Below are positions 45,222 through 54,993 of a stretch of DNA of 64,000 bases, in pieces. A program made the translations under genes and the position numbers. The notes under the pieces were generated by a model, which was given only the letters and a program-made list of their open reading frames with translations, was not told where the DNA came from and made no database searches. The stretch covers positions 32,507-96,506 of the forward strand of contig DAIDME010000102.1 of assembly GCA_027449125.1 (NCBI GenBank). The letters are read 5' to 3'. Numbering within the stretch: position 1 is the stretch's first letter; the number at the start of each line of letters is the position of its first letter. Source of the stretch: Solirubrobacterales bacterium (GTDB taxonomy: Bacteria > Actinomycetota > Thermoleophilia > Solirubrobacterales > Solirubrobacteraceae).

Positions 45222-46499
45222 GTGAGGCGACTTGCTCCAGCGCTCGCGGTGCGCGACTTCCGCATGTGGTTTGGCGCCAGCTTCGCGATGAGCGTGGCGC
45301 TGCAGATGCTCGAGGTGATCATCGGCTGGTCGGTCTACTCACACCAGCACAGCGCCCTTGATCTGGGGTGGATCGGCCTCGCGGAGTTCATTCCGCTGTT
45401 CGTGTTGGCGCTGCCCGCCGGGCAGGTGGCCGACCGCTTCCCCCGTCAGCGCGTGCTGGCCACCGCGACCTTCCTGGGCGCCGGCGTCGCGCTGGGGCTC
45501 GCCGCGATCACCGCCGCCGGAGTACACGCCGCCCCGCCGTACTTCGCCCTGGCGCTCGGGGCGGGGGTCACGCTGGCGATCGGCTCGCCCGCCTCGCGCG
45601 CGATGCCGCCGGTGCTCGTCGGCCGCGAGCTGATCCCCAACGCCATGGTGCTGCGCTCGTTCGCCGGCCAGGGGGCCGGCATCGTCGGCCCGGCTGTGGG
45701 CGGGCTGGTCTACGCGCTTTCGCCAACCGCCGTCTACCTGCTGGCCGCCGTCGCGCTGCTCGCCGGAACGGTCCTCGCGCTGCAGATCGGCCCGGGCGTG
45801 GGTGCGCAGGCCGGCGTTGAGGCCCGCACGCAGGCCGCGAGCCTGCGCTCGGTGCTTGAGGGGCTGCGCTTCCTGCGGCGCACGCCGATCGTGCTCGGCG
45901 CGATCCTGCTCGACCTCTTCGCGGTCCTCTTCGGCGGGGCGGTGGCGCTGCTTCCGATCTTTGCCGCTCACTACCTGCACGTCGGCTCGGTCGGTCTCGG
46001 CGCGTTACGTGCGGCTCCGGCTCTGGGCGCCATCTGCGGGGCGCTCTTCATGCTGCGCCGGCCGGTCTCAAGGCACGCAGGCCGGGTCCTGCTGGCGGTG
46101 GTGGGCGCCTTCGGCCTGTGCATCGTCGTCTTCGGCCTCTCGCGTGACTTCGAGCTGTCGCTCTTGGCGCTGGCGGTGAGCGGCTTCGTGGACATGTTCT
46201 CGATGAACATCCGCTCGACGACCTCGGCGCTTGCCACGCCGGACGCGCTGCGCGGCCGGGTGAACGCGGTGGAGCTGGTGTTCATCTCGGCCTCGAACCA
46301 GCTCGGCGCCTTCGAGTCCGGGCTTGCCGCGACCCTGTTTGGCACGATCGCCGCCGTGGTCGGCGGCGGCCTGCTCACGGTCGCGATCGCGGCCGGCTGG
46401 GCCGGGCTGTTCCCGCAGCTGGCGGGCGTCGACCGGATGATCGACCTGCAGCACGAGCCGAGCGCCCTGGCCGAGGCGCAGCCGGACCCCCAGCGCTAG
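45222..46499 (+). CDS. MFS transporter (MFS_3/EntS type)
   Basis: A 12-TM transporter of about 425 aa: RDFRMWFGASFAMSVALQMLE, LALPAGQVADRFPRQRVL (motif A), GIVGPAVGGLVYALSP. It belongs to the same MFS_3 group as the 24896 gene but is not closely similar. GTG 45222 is the start used; GTG 45195 is possible. No regulator is adjacent. Confidence 0.88.
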   Translation: MRRLAPALAVRDFRMWFGASFAMSVALQMLEVIIGWSVYSHQHSALDLGWIGLAEFIPLFVLALPAGQVADRFPRQRVLATATFLGAGVALGLAAITAAGVHAAPPYFALALGAGVTLAIGSPASRAMPPVLVGRELIPNAMVLRSFAGQGAGIVGPAVGGLVYALSPTAVYLLAAVALLAGTVLALQIGPGVGAQAGVEARTQAASLRSVLEGLRFLRRTPIVLGAILLDLFAVLFGGAVALLPIFAAHYLHVGSVGLGALRAAPALGAICGALFMLRRPVSRHAGRVLLAVVGAFGLCIVVFGLSRDFELSLLALAVSGFVDMFSMNIRSTTSALATPDALRGRVNAVELVFISASNQLGAFESGLAATLFGTIAAVVGGGLLTVAIAAGWAGLFPQLAGVDRMIDLQHEPSALAEAQPDPQR

Positions 46500-46527
46500 C
46501 GGTGTCCGCGATAGCTACGATGCCCCC

Positions 46528-46989
46528 ATGGCCATCGAACCCGGAACACAAGCCCCCGACTTCACGCTCCCAGACCAGCACGGTGAGCCCGTGAGCCTTT
46601 CCGCGCTGCGCGGCAAGCCAGTCGTCCTCTACTTCTATCCCAAGGCCGACACGCCGGGCTGCACCACGCAGGCCTGCGGCGTGCGGGACCATGGCGCCGA
46701 CTACGCGAGGCTCGGCGCCGTGGTGCTGGGCGTCTCGCCCGACCCGGTCTCGAAGATCGCCAAGTTCGCCGGGAAATACGACCTGGGGTTCACGCTGCTC
46801 GCAGACGAGGACCACGCCGTGGCCGAGGCCTACGGCGTCTGGGTGGAGAAGTCGATGTACGGGAGAACCTATCACGGCAACGAGAGGACGACCTTCGTCA
46901 TCGACGCGGCCGGCAAGATCAGCCACAGCTTCCGCAAGGTCAAGCCCGCGGCGCACGACGCAACGGTTCTGGAGGCGCTGGCTGAGTAG
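46528..46989 (+). CDS. bcp: Peroxiredoxin, BCP/PrxQ type
   Basis: A 153-aa thiol peroxidase reducing hydrogen and organic peroxides. Peroxidatic and resolving cysteines are in the Prx-Q spacing: YFYPKADTPGCTTQACGVRD (Cys, four residues, Cys). The WVEKSMYGRTYHGNERTTFVID stretch is family-typical. Cytosolic. ATG 46528. Confidence 0.95.
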   Translation: MAIEPGTQAPDFTLPDQHGEPVSLSALRGKPVVLYFYPKADTPGCTTQACGVRDHGADYARLGAVVLGVSPDPVSKIAKFAGKYDLGFTLLADEDHAVAEAYGVWVEKSMYGRTYHGNERTTFVIDAAGKISHSFRKVKPAAHDATVLEALAE

Positions 46990-47226
46990 GCGCGTGACGC
47001 GCTCAGGGCGCCGAGCCCGTGAGCGGTCGCTCGGCGGCGGCGAGCCAGTTCGAGCACGCGGCGCCTGCGCCGCGGACGTGAGCGGGGCATGGCGCTCGCC
47101 GAGCGGCAAAGTTCCCAGCTTCGCCGCTCCCTCAGGGTGGGCCCGGTCCTGTGGCGCGGCTCGACCTGACGGCCGGCCGCGGCACGGCGGCTATGGTCGG
47201 CGCGCCCGGCTGCCGATAACCCTCAC
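46990..47226. other. Intergenic region without a recognised gene
   Basis: About 240 GC-rich bases between bcp and a small ORF. I see short inverted repeats (GGCGCGTGACGCGC at the start) but no convincing gene, RNA or promoter other than a GATAAC box close to 47227. Confidence 0.4.
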
Positions 47227-47406
47227 ATGCCCCAGCCCGCGAGCTCACCCGCCTACAAGCAGATAATCCACTGGTATCAGCAGTGTGAGGCTGTGCAGAC
47301 CGCCCGCCCGATCCAGATGCTGGTGACCAGCGGCGCGCCGGACGAGGCGATCGACGGGCCCAAGCAGGCGAGCCCGGCGACGCGGCCGCTGGATGTGATC
47401 GCGTAG
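47227..47406 (+). CDS. Possible small protein, 59 aa
   Basis: An ORF of 59 codons (begins MPQPASSPAYKQIIHWYQQC). There is no Shine-Dalgarno, but a -10-like GATAAC ends six bases before the ATG, which would suit a leaderless transcript as proposed for other genes here. No family recognised; codon third positions are GC-rich like real genes, but it could be chance. Confidence 0.3.
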   Translation: MPQPASSPAYKQIIHWYQQCEAVQTARPIQMLVTSGAPDEAIDGPKQASPATRPLDVIA

Positions 47407-47469
47407 AGGCGGCCGCCGCTGTGGTTGCAGCCGCGGCCGCAGCGGGTGCGCGCCAGCGGCTCTAACCCG

Positions 47470-47991
47470 TCAGTTCTGCCGGGTTTGGGCCATACCTTCC
47501 GGCGGCGTAGGCGAACCCGCCGCCGCCGCCACCACCGCCGCCGTCAACGCGCTGCGCGCCACGAGCTCCCACAGGCGCTCGGCGTCGCGCTGCAGGCAGC
47601 GGTCGGAGCGGTGCGTTTGCACAGCCGCGAACTGCGCGAGCGTCATGTAGCGCGCGGCGCGCATCCGCTCGTCGCCACCGCCGAAGCTGAACCGCTCGCC
47701 GTCCAGCCGTACCGGCAACGCCAGCTTGAGCCAGGGGTAGCTGGCGTTGGGCGCGATCCCGACGCTCGGATGCACGAGCGAGCTGTCGATCGCTGCCACC
47801 GTAACCCCGAGCTCCTCCTCGATCTCCCGGCGCACGCACTGCTCGAGCGTCTCACCGTGCTCCCAGCCGCCCCCCGGCAGCTCCCAGGTGTGGTCTCGGT
47901 TCTGCAGGACGAGCAGCCGCCCCTCCCCGTCGCTCACCAGCGCCTTGACGGAGACCCGGTAGAACGGGCTCGGCATCCCCGGGCTGTTCAT
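47470..47991 (-). CDS. Nudix hydrolase
   Basis: A 173-aa enzyme with a complete Nudix box GGGWEHGETLEQCVRREIEEELGV in two parts (GGGWEHGETLEQ; REIEEELGV), hydrolysing nucleoside diphosphates linked to another moiety. ATG 47991 has GAGGG upstream; the frame continues to 48033 into the GNAT end. Substrate not predictable. Operon with the GNAT and DUF genes upstream. Confidence 0.88.
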   Translation of the reverse strand: MNSPGMPSPFYRVSVKALVSDGEGRLLVLQNRDHTWELPGGGWEHGETLEQCVRREIEEELGVTVAAIDSSLVHPSVGIAPNASYPWLKLALPVRLDGERFSFGGGDERMRAARYMTLAQFAAVQTHRSDRCLQRDAERLWELVARSALTAAVVAAAAGSPTPPEGMAQTRQN

Positions 47992-47998
47992 CTGACCC

Positions 47999-48508
47999 TC
48001 ACCGGAACCAGTATCGCCGCTTGGGCGTGCCATCGCCCGAGGCGACCGACTCGAACTCCCCGCCGCAGCGCTCGATCACCCCGGCCGAGGCGATGTTGTC
48101 GACGTCACAGGTGACGAGCACGGGGTCGATCCCGAGCGCGCGCGCGACCACCAGCGCCTGGCGCAGGATCTCACTGCCGTAGCCGCGGCGGCGCTCACCC
48201 GGGACCACCGCGTAGCCGATGTGCCCGCCGTAGCGGGACAGCCAATCGTTCAGCTCGTGCCTGATCGACGCGCGGCCGACGAGCCGGTCCTCGTCAACGG
48301 CGGCCAGAAACGTGGTGGGCACCCAGCGCGCCGGCAGGAGCTCACCCCGCCCGTTGGCCTCGCGCCGCCTCAGATACTCCCACCAGGGCTCGCTGGCCAG
48401 GTAGTCGAGCAGGAATGGAAACTCCGACCGCATCTGCTCGTGCGCAGCGCGCGCGGCCAGCTCGTCCTCTCCGCGAAAGGGCCGCAGCCGCAGCACGCGG
48501 CCCCTCAC
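47999..48508 (-). CDS. GNAT-family N-acetyltransferase
   Basis: A protein of about 169 aa with the acetyl-CoA loop in VVPGERRRGYGSEILRQALVVAR (the RRxGxG-type signature RRRGYG) and VTCDVDNIASAGVIERCGGEFE near the end. It acetylates an unknown amine. GTG 48508 is preferred because GTG 48541 lies inside the preceding gene. Eight bases separate its stop from the Nudix ATG. Confidence 0.85.
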   Translation of the reverse strand: MRGRVLRLRPFRGEDELAARAAHEQMRSEFPFLLDYLASEPWWEYLRRREANGRGELLPARWVPTTFLAAVDEDRLVGRASIRHELNDWLSRYGGHIGYAVVPGERRRGYGSEILRQALVVARALGIDPVLVTCDVDNIASAGVIERCGGEFESVASGDGTPKRRYWFR

Positions 48509-48515
48509 GCAGGCG

Positions 48516-48788
48516 TCAGGAGAGACCCTCGCGCGCCTCACGCACGAGGGTCACGGCCTCTGGGAACACGACCGCCATGACCGCGCGCAACTGCTCGGCC
48601 TGCTGTTCGGTGGTTCCCTGGATGTTGACGCGGTTCATGGCCGCGACGGTCAGGTCCACGGCGAGCTTGATCGCGTTGTCCGCCCAGGCGATGCGCTGGG
48701 CTCCCTGCATCTGCTCGGCGAACTCACCGAGCCGCCGCTGAATCTCGTCCGGGTCTCCGAAGAGACCGCCAAAGCCGCTGCCTTCCAT
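48516..48788 (-). CDS. Small conserved-looking protein, unknown function
   Basis: A 90-aa, mostly helical protein (MEGSGFGGLFGDPDEIQRRL, FAEQMQGAQRIAWADNAIKLAVD, TEQQAEQLRAVMAVVFPEAV). No motif or membrane segment. First gene of the operon with GNAT and Nudix genes; ATG 48788. Confidence 0.6.
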   Translation of the reverse strand: MEGSGFGGLFGDPDEIQRRLGEFAEQMQGAQRIAWADNAIKLAVDLTVAAMNRVNIQGTTEQQAEQLRAVMAVVFPEAVTLVREAREGLS

Positions 48789-48834
48789 GGCCTAATCGTA
48801 CTCCCTCGGCGAGCTTCTCTAACATCGCCTGCGC

Positions 48835-49689
48835 ATGGCCACCGTCTCGGACCAGGTCCAGTACGAATCGAGCGCCCGCTCGCGCTGGGCGATCGTCGCC
48901 TTCGTCGCCGCCGTGGGCCTGGTTCTGTCGCAGCTCCTGGAGCTCTCCGGACCACAGCCGCCGGTCAGTGAGGCGACCGTCACGCTGATCACCGAGAACG
49001 CCCGCGCGACGATCGACATCATCGGCTCGGTCGTCGACATGATCGGCCTGCTGGCGATGTCCGCGCTGGTCTACTGGCTGCATCGCATCTCCCAGGCGCG
49101 GGAGCCGGCGCTGCGCACCGCGACCAGGTGGACGGCGTCCGGTGGCGCCGCGATCGCGGCCGTGATGGCGCTGCTCTACACCGTGCTGTTCACGATCAAG
49201 GCCCACCAGTTCGTCACCACCGGCAACCAGGGCTACCCGGAGGCCGCGCGCCTGTTCAGCTCGGCCATCTGGTTCGTGCCGCAGCTGGCGCTCGAGCTGG
49301 GCGACCTGCTGATGGCCGTAGGCGTCGTGCTCGTCGTGCTGAGCGTCATGCGCGTCGGGCTGATCCCGCGCATGATCGGCTATGCGGGCGTCGTCGCGGG
49401 CGCGCTGTTCATCATCGGCGTACCGCTGCTGACGCCGATCGTCCAGGGCTTCTGGCTGGCTTCGACCGCGGTGCTGCTCTACCGCCGCTGGCCGAGTGGC
49501 GACCCGCCGGCCTGGGAGAGCGGTACGGCGGTGCCGTGGACGCCGATGCAGCGCGCGCCCGACCAGCGCGGCACCAAGGCGCAGCGCCGCCGCCGCGTCT
49601 CAGACGCAGAGGTCTTTGCCGCCGTCGACACTCCCGAAGCGCCGCCCAACCCCAGGGCCGGGCGCGCCAAGCGCAAGCGCCGTAAGTAG
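48835..49689 (+). CDS. Polytopic membrane protein, unknown function
   Basis: A 284-aa protein with about five membrane segments (WAIVAFVAAVGLVLSQLL, IDIIGSVVDMIGLLAMSALVYWL, AAIAAVMALLYTVLF, LGDLLMAVGVVLVVLSVM, IGYAGVVAGALFIIGVPLL) and a basic cytoplasmic C-terminal tail with RAGRAKRKRRK. The layout resembles DUF4386-like or other uncharacterised proteins, not a known transporter. ATG 48835; divergent from the 48516 gene. Confidence 0.75.
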   Translation: MATVSDQVQYESSARSRWAIVAFVAAVGLVLSQLLELSGPQPPVSEATVTLITENARATIDIIGSVVDMIGLLAMSALVYWLHRISQAREPALRTATRWTASGGAAIAAVMALLYTVLFTIKAHQFVTTGNQGYPEAARLFSSAIWFVPQLALELGDLLMAVGVVLVVLSVMRVGLIPRMIGYAGVVAGALFIIGVPLLTPIVQGFWLASTAVLLYRRWPSGDPPAWESGTAVPWTPMQRAPDQRGTKAQRRRRVSDAEVFAAVDTPEAPPNPRAGRAKRKRRK

Positions 49690-49704
49690 GCGCACCTCTG
49701 CGCT

Positions 49705-49780
49705 GGCGGGGGTGGCCCGCTGGCCACCCCCGCCGCCGAGGCGAAGCGGCCCGCCGGCCACCCCCGCCGCCGAGGCGAAG
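49705..49780. repeat. Hairpin plus 25-bp direct repeat between convergent genes
   Basis: GGCGGGGGTGGCC (49705-49717) and GGCCACCCCCGCC (49722-49734) form a 13-bp stem. The segment 49722-49746 (beginning GGCCACCCCCGCCGCC) recurs exactly at 49756-49780, period 34 bases. It sits between the convergent membrane-protein and acs genes and may be a terminator array. Confidence 0.7.
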
Positions 49781-49788
49781 CCCCCCGG

Positions 49789-51786
<1,998 letters not shown>

Positions 51787-51814
51787 ATCGAGTCTCCCTC
51801 GCGTTAAAGACGTG

Positions 51815-51850
51815 GGACGCGCCCGACCAAGGGCTTGGTCGGGCGCGTCC
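51815..51850 (-). terminator. Hairpin between satP and acs
   Basis: GGACGCGCCCGACCAA (51815-51830), loop GGGC, TTGGTCGGGCGCGTCC (51835-51850): 16-bp perfect stem. It follows the satP-type gene stop on the minus strand by about 30 bases and precedes acs, so it may terminate or attenuate readthrough. Confidence 0.6.
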
Positions 51851-51880
51851 GCGGTCTCCTATTTGTGGAACTGCGAGCGC

Positions 51881-52507
51881 TTAGCCGACCGGCAGGACGG
51901 AGCGCTTGTAGACCGCCTGCATGATGTCCGCGCAGGCGATGTAGAGGGCGAGTGCGCCCGTGACGATGCCGACGTATCCACCGACGTGGATCATGCTGGC
52001 GTTGCCACCCGCGTTACCGATCCCAAGCAGGATGAAGGTCAACGCCAGCAGCAAAAACAGCAGCTGCAGCGCGCGCGGTGAGGCGAACGTGCACAGGAAG
52101 AACATGGCGGTGAGGATGCCCCACATCCACAGGTACAGGCCCAGCGCCGAGTCCGCGTGCGTGCCGAGGCTCACGACATTGAAGTTGACGAGCGCCCAGA
52201 ACGAGATCCAGAACGCCCCGTACGACGAGAACGCGGTCGCCCCGAACACGTTGCCGGTGCGGAACTCCCACATGCCCGCGAGCAGCTGGCAGAGCCCGCC
52301 GAACGCGAGCGCCATGCCGAGTACCACCGGCGTGTCGCCGGAGCTGACGATATTGGCGTTGATGAAGCTCAGCACGAGCGTCGTCAAGCCGAACCCCGAG
52401 AGCCCGAGCGGCGCCGGGTTCGCCGGCATCCAGCTTGCTCCGCCCGTCATTGCGGTGCCGCTCGCGGCCTGGCCCTGAGCGCCCCCTGATTCACTTACTG
52501 TGGCCAA
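51881..52507 (-). CDS. Acetate/succinate transporter, GPR1/FUN34/YaaH (SatP) family
   Basis: A 208-aa six-helix acetate channel/transporter: NPAPLGLSGFGLTTLVLSF (the NPAPLGL signature), MWEFRTGNVFGATAFSSYGAFW and the ICA-like YIACADI near the end. TTG 52507 is chosen: AGGAG lies five bases upstream and the first residues (ATVSESGGAQG) are followed by the signature. Upstream of acs on the same strand. Confidence 0.92.
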   Translation of the reverse strand: MATVSESGGAQGQAASGTAMTGGASWMPANPAPLGLSGFGLTTLVLSFINANIVSSGDTPVVLGMALAFGGLCQLLAGMWEFRTGNVFGATAFSSYGAFWISFWALVNFNVVSLGTHADSALGLYLWMWGILTAMFFLCTFASPRALQLLFLLLALTFILLGIGNAGGNASMIHVGGYVGIVTGALALYIACADIMQAVYKRSVLPVG

Positions 52508-52703
52508 CTTCTCTCCTCTCCTAAAGAGAACACGTGACAAGCGGCACAATATCCGCTGTCGCGGCGGGCAGAGCGGGCAATCGCCGGTCGGCTGACAGCG
52601 CGCGCCGAGCGGCATCGTGAGCGCGCCGAACGGCATCCGCTGGGAGTGTCCGCGGCGCGTCCGCGGCGCGCCCGCGGTCGCCGGTATGCTCTGACCCCAG
52701 AGC

Positions 52704-53879
52704 GTGGGGTTCTTCATCGGTGTCCTCGTTGGCTGGGCGATAGCCGCCTCGGTGGTGGCGGCCATCCGTCTGCTGCGGCCCCCGCGCGTGATCTCAGACG
52801 AGGTGCGCGCCATGCAGACCGCGCTGCACGCAGCCAACGGCATGCTGCCCGACCTGCGCCGCGGGCTCTCCGAGGATTCGGCGCGCAAGGTGACGGGGCA
52901 TCTGCTGACGCTCACCCAGGCCTCGGCGGTCGCGCTCGGCGACAAGCACCGCGTGCTTGCATACGAGGGGCTCGGTCACGACCACCACCACGCGGGGGAC
53001 GAGCTGATCCGGATCACCGCCCCAGCTCGCGAGGACCGGCTGCACGTCGAGTCGCGTCTGGCCTGCGAGCATCCCGACTGCCCGCTGGGAGCGGTGATCG
53101 CCGCGCCGCTCCTGGTCGCCGGCGAGCTCGTCGGCTCGTTCGTCGCGCTCTACGCGCGCGGCCACCGCGTCACCCCCAACGACACCCGCACCACCGCGGA
53201 GGCCGCGAGCCTCGTCAGCGCGCAGCTCGAGCTCAACGCGATGGACGAGCAGGCCGAGCGCCTGGCGCGCGCCGAGCTGCGCGCGCTGCGAGCGCAGATC
53301 TCACCGCACTTCATCTACAACGCGCTGGCGGCGATCGCGAGCTACATCCACTCGAGCCCCGACGAGGCCCGCGAGCTGCTGACCGAGTTCGCCGAGTTCA
53401 CCCGCTACGCCTTCCGCAGCCAGCGCCCGTACGTCACGCTCGCCGACGAGCTCGGCTACGTGGAGAAGTACCTGCGCCTGGAGCGCGCGCGCTTCGGCGA
53501 GCGCCTGCAGGTGCGCCTGCAGGTCGAGCCCGAGGTGCTGCCGGTGGTGGTGCCGGTGCTCTCGCTGCAGCCGCTGGTGGAGAACGCCGTGCGCCACGGG
53601 GTCGAGCGGCGCGGCTTCGGCCGCATCGAGATCGTCGGGCGCCACCGCGACCACGACGTGGAGCTTCGGGTCACAGACGACGGCGTCGGCATGGATGCGG
53701 AGCGGGCCGCGACGGTGCTGGCGGGCCACGGCGGCGGCGTCGGCATCGCAAACGTGCAGGCGCGGCTGCAGGCGATCTTCGGACCGGGCTACGGGCTCGA
53801 GCTGCGCAGCGAACCGGACCGCGGCACGACCGTGACGATGACGCTGCCGAAGTTCCGCGCCGGGGTCAGAGCGGCATGA
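52704..53879 (+). CDS. LytS-type sensor histidine kinase
   Basis: A 391-aa kinase: one N-terminal membrane helix (FFIGVLVGWAIAASVVAAI), a GAF-like domain (about 60-175; contains HDHHHAGDELIRITAP and a CEHPDCPLG Cys pair), then the His_kinase domain with ISPHFIYNALAAI (phosphorylated His) and HATPase (SLQPLVENAVRHGVE, DDGVGM, GIANVQARL). Such kinases pair with LytTR regulators; the next gene is one. In actinobacteria this pair commonly precedes ActP genes, suggesting acetate or pyruvate sensing. GTG 52704. Confidence 0.9.
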   Translation: MGFFIGVLVGWAIAASVVAAIRLLRPPRVISDEVRAMQTALHAANGMLPDLRRGLSEDSARKVTGHLLTLTQASAVALGDKHRVLAYEGLGHDHHHAGDELIRITAPAREDRLHVESRLACEHPDCPLGAVIAAPLLVAGELVGSFVALYARGHRVTPNDTRTTAEAASLVSAQLELNAMDEQAERLARAELRALRAQISPHFIYNALAAIASYIHSSPDEARELLTEFAEFTRYAFRSQRPYVTLADELGYVEKYLRLERARFGERLQVRLQVEPEVLPVVVPVLSLQPLVENAVRHGVERRGFGRIEIVGRHRDHDVELRVTDDGVGMDAERAATVLAGHGGGVGIANVQARLQAIFGPGYGLELRSEPDRGTTVTMTLPKFRAGVRAA

Positions 53880-54646
53880 CGCGCGTGCTGGTCGTGGACG
53901 ACGAGCGGCCCGCGCTCGAGGACCTGGGTCGCCTGCTCGAGAGCTCGCCGCGCGTGCAGGACGTGGCGCTGGCCGGCGGCGGCGCCGAGGCGCTGCGGCT
54001 GCTGGCCGCCCGCCAGTTCGACGTCGTCTTCATGGACGTGCGGATGCCGGACATCGACGGCCTCGAGCTCGGCAAGGCGCTCGAGCGCTTCGCCAACCCG
54101 CCCGCGCTGATCTTCGTCTCCGCCTATGAGGACGGCGCCGTGTCGGCCTTCGAGCATGGGCTGGCGCCGCTCGACTACCTGATGAAGCCGGTCTCGCGCG
54201 CGCGGGTCGAGCAGGCGCTCGAGCGGGTGGTGGCCGGTGGGGTGGACGGCCGTGGTCCTGCTGCCGGCCAGCGGGCCGGCAGCAGGGAGGAGTGGCCGGG
54301 GCAGGATGCGGACGGTGAGATCATCCCGGTCGAGCATCAGCGCGGCGGCGCGACCAGGCTGCTGGACCGTGGCACCGTGCTCTACATCAAGGCGGAGGGC
54401 GATTACGTGCGCATCCACGCCGACAGCGGCCGCTTCCTGGTGCGGGCCGCGCTGGCCGACATCGAGGAGCGGTGGTCACAGCACGGCTTCGTGCGGGTGC
54501 ACCGCAGCTACATTGCCAACCTGCGCCGCGCGGTCGAGATCAGGCCGCAGCTCGGCGGCACGGTGACGATCGTGATGGCCGACGGCAGCGAGGTGCCGGT
54601 CGCTCGCCGCCAGGTTGCCGACCTGCGCCGGAGGTTGCGGATGTGA
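53876..54646 (+). CDS. LytTR-family response regulator
   Basis: A 256-aa regulator: receiver domain (about 1-120; DDE, phosphoacceptor in VVFMDVRMPDIDG, Lys in YLMKPVS), a flexible linker, then a LytTR DNA-binding domain (about 160-256; VLYIKAEGDYVRIHADSGRF, FVRVHRSYIANL). ATG 53876 overlaps the kinase stop (ATGA). It probably activates the downstream transporter genes or the divergent satP/acs genes. Confidence 0.92.
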   Translation: MTRVLVVDDERPALEDLGRLLESSPRVQDVALAGGGAEALRLLAARQFDVVFMDVRMPDIDGLELGKALERFANPPALIFVSAYEDGAVSAFEHGLAPLDYLMKPVSRARVEQALERVVAGGVDGRGPAAGQRAGSREEWPGQDADGEIIPVEHQRGGATRLLDRGTVLYIKAEGDYVRIHADSGRFLVRAALADIEERWSQHGFVRVHRSYIANLRRAVEIRPQLGGTVTIVMADGSEVPVARRQVADLRRRLRM

Positions 54647-54993
54647 GCCCGTCGGTGCCCGGCCGGCGCCGCCTGGTGCGCCGCGGACTGCGCACGCCGC
54701 GCGAGGAGCTCGCCGACGCGACCGCTCACGGTCACGTCTATCTGCGCGGGCTGCAGCGCGCACAGCTGACGCTCTCGCTCCTGGCGCTGGTCGCGTTCGG
54801 GGCGATCTTCGGCGTGCTGCCGCTGGCGCTCTACCTGGTGCCCGCGTTCACGCGGCTGCAGCTGCTAGGCGTGCCCATCGCGCTGTGGATCGTGGTCGTG
54901 CCGATGCTGCCCGGTTTCGTGGCCATCGGCTGGATCTACCAGCGGCGCGCCGACGCCGCCGACGAGGCCTTCCGCGACCTGGTCGAGCGTTGA
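54643..54993 (+). CDS. Small two-helix membrane protein (DUF485-like) beside ActP
   Basis: A 116-aa protein with two membrane helices (LTLSLLALVAFGAIFGVLPLALYLV and ALWIVVVPMLPGFVAIGWIY) and a charged, helical C terminus (RRADAADEAFRDLVER). This is the topology of DUF485/YjcH, normally encoded with acetate permease. GTG 54643 overlaps the regulator stop; its stop overlaps the actP start. Confidence 0.8.
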   Translation: MSPSVPGRRRLVRRGLRTPREELADATAHGHVYLRGLQRAQLTLSLLALVAFGAIFGVLPLALYLVPAFTRLQLLGVPIALWIVVVPMLPGFVAIGWIYQRRADAADEAFRDLVER

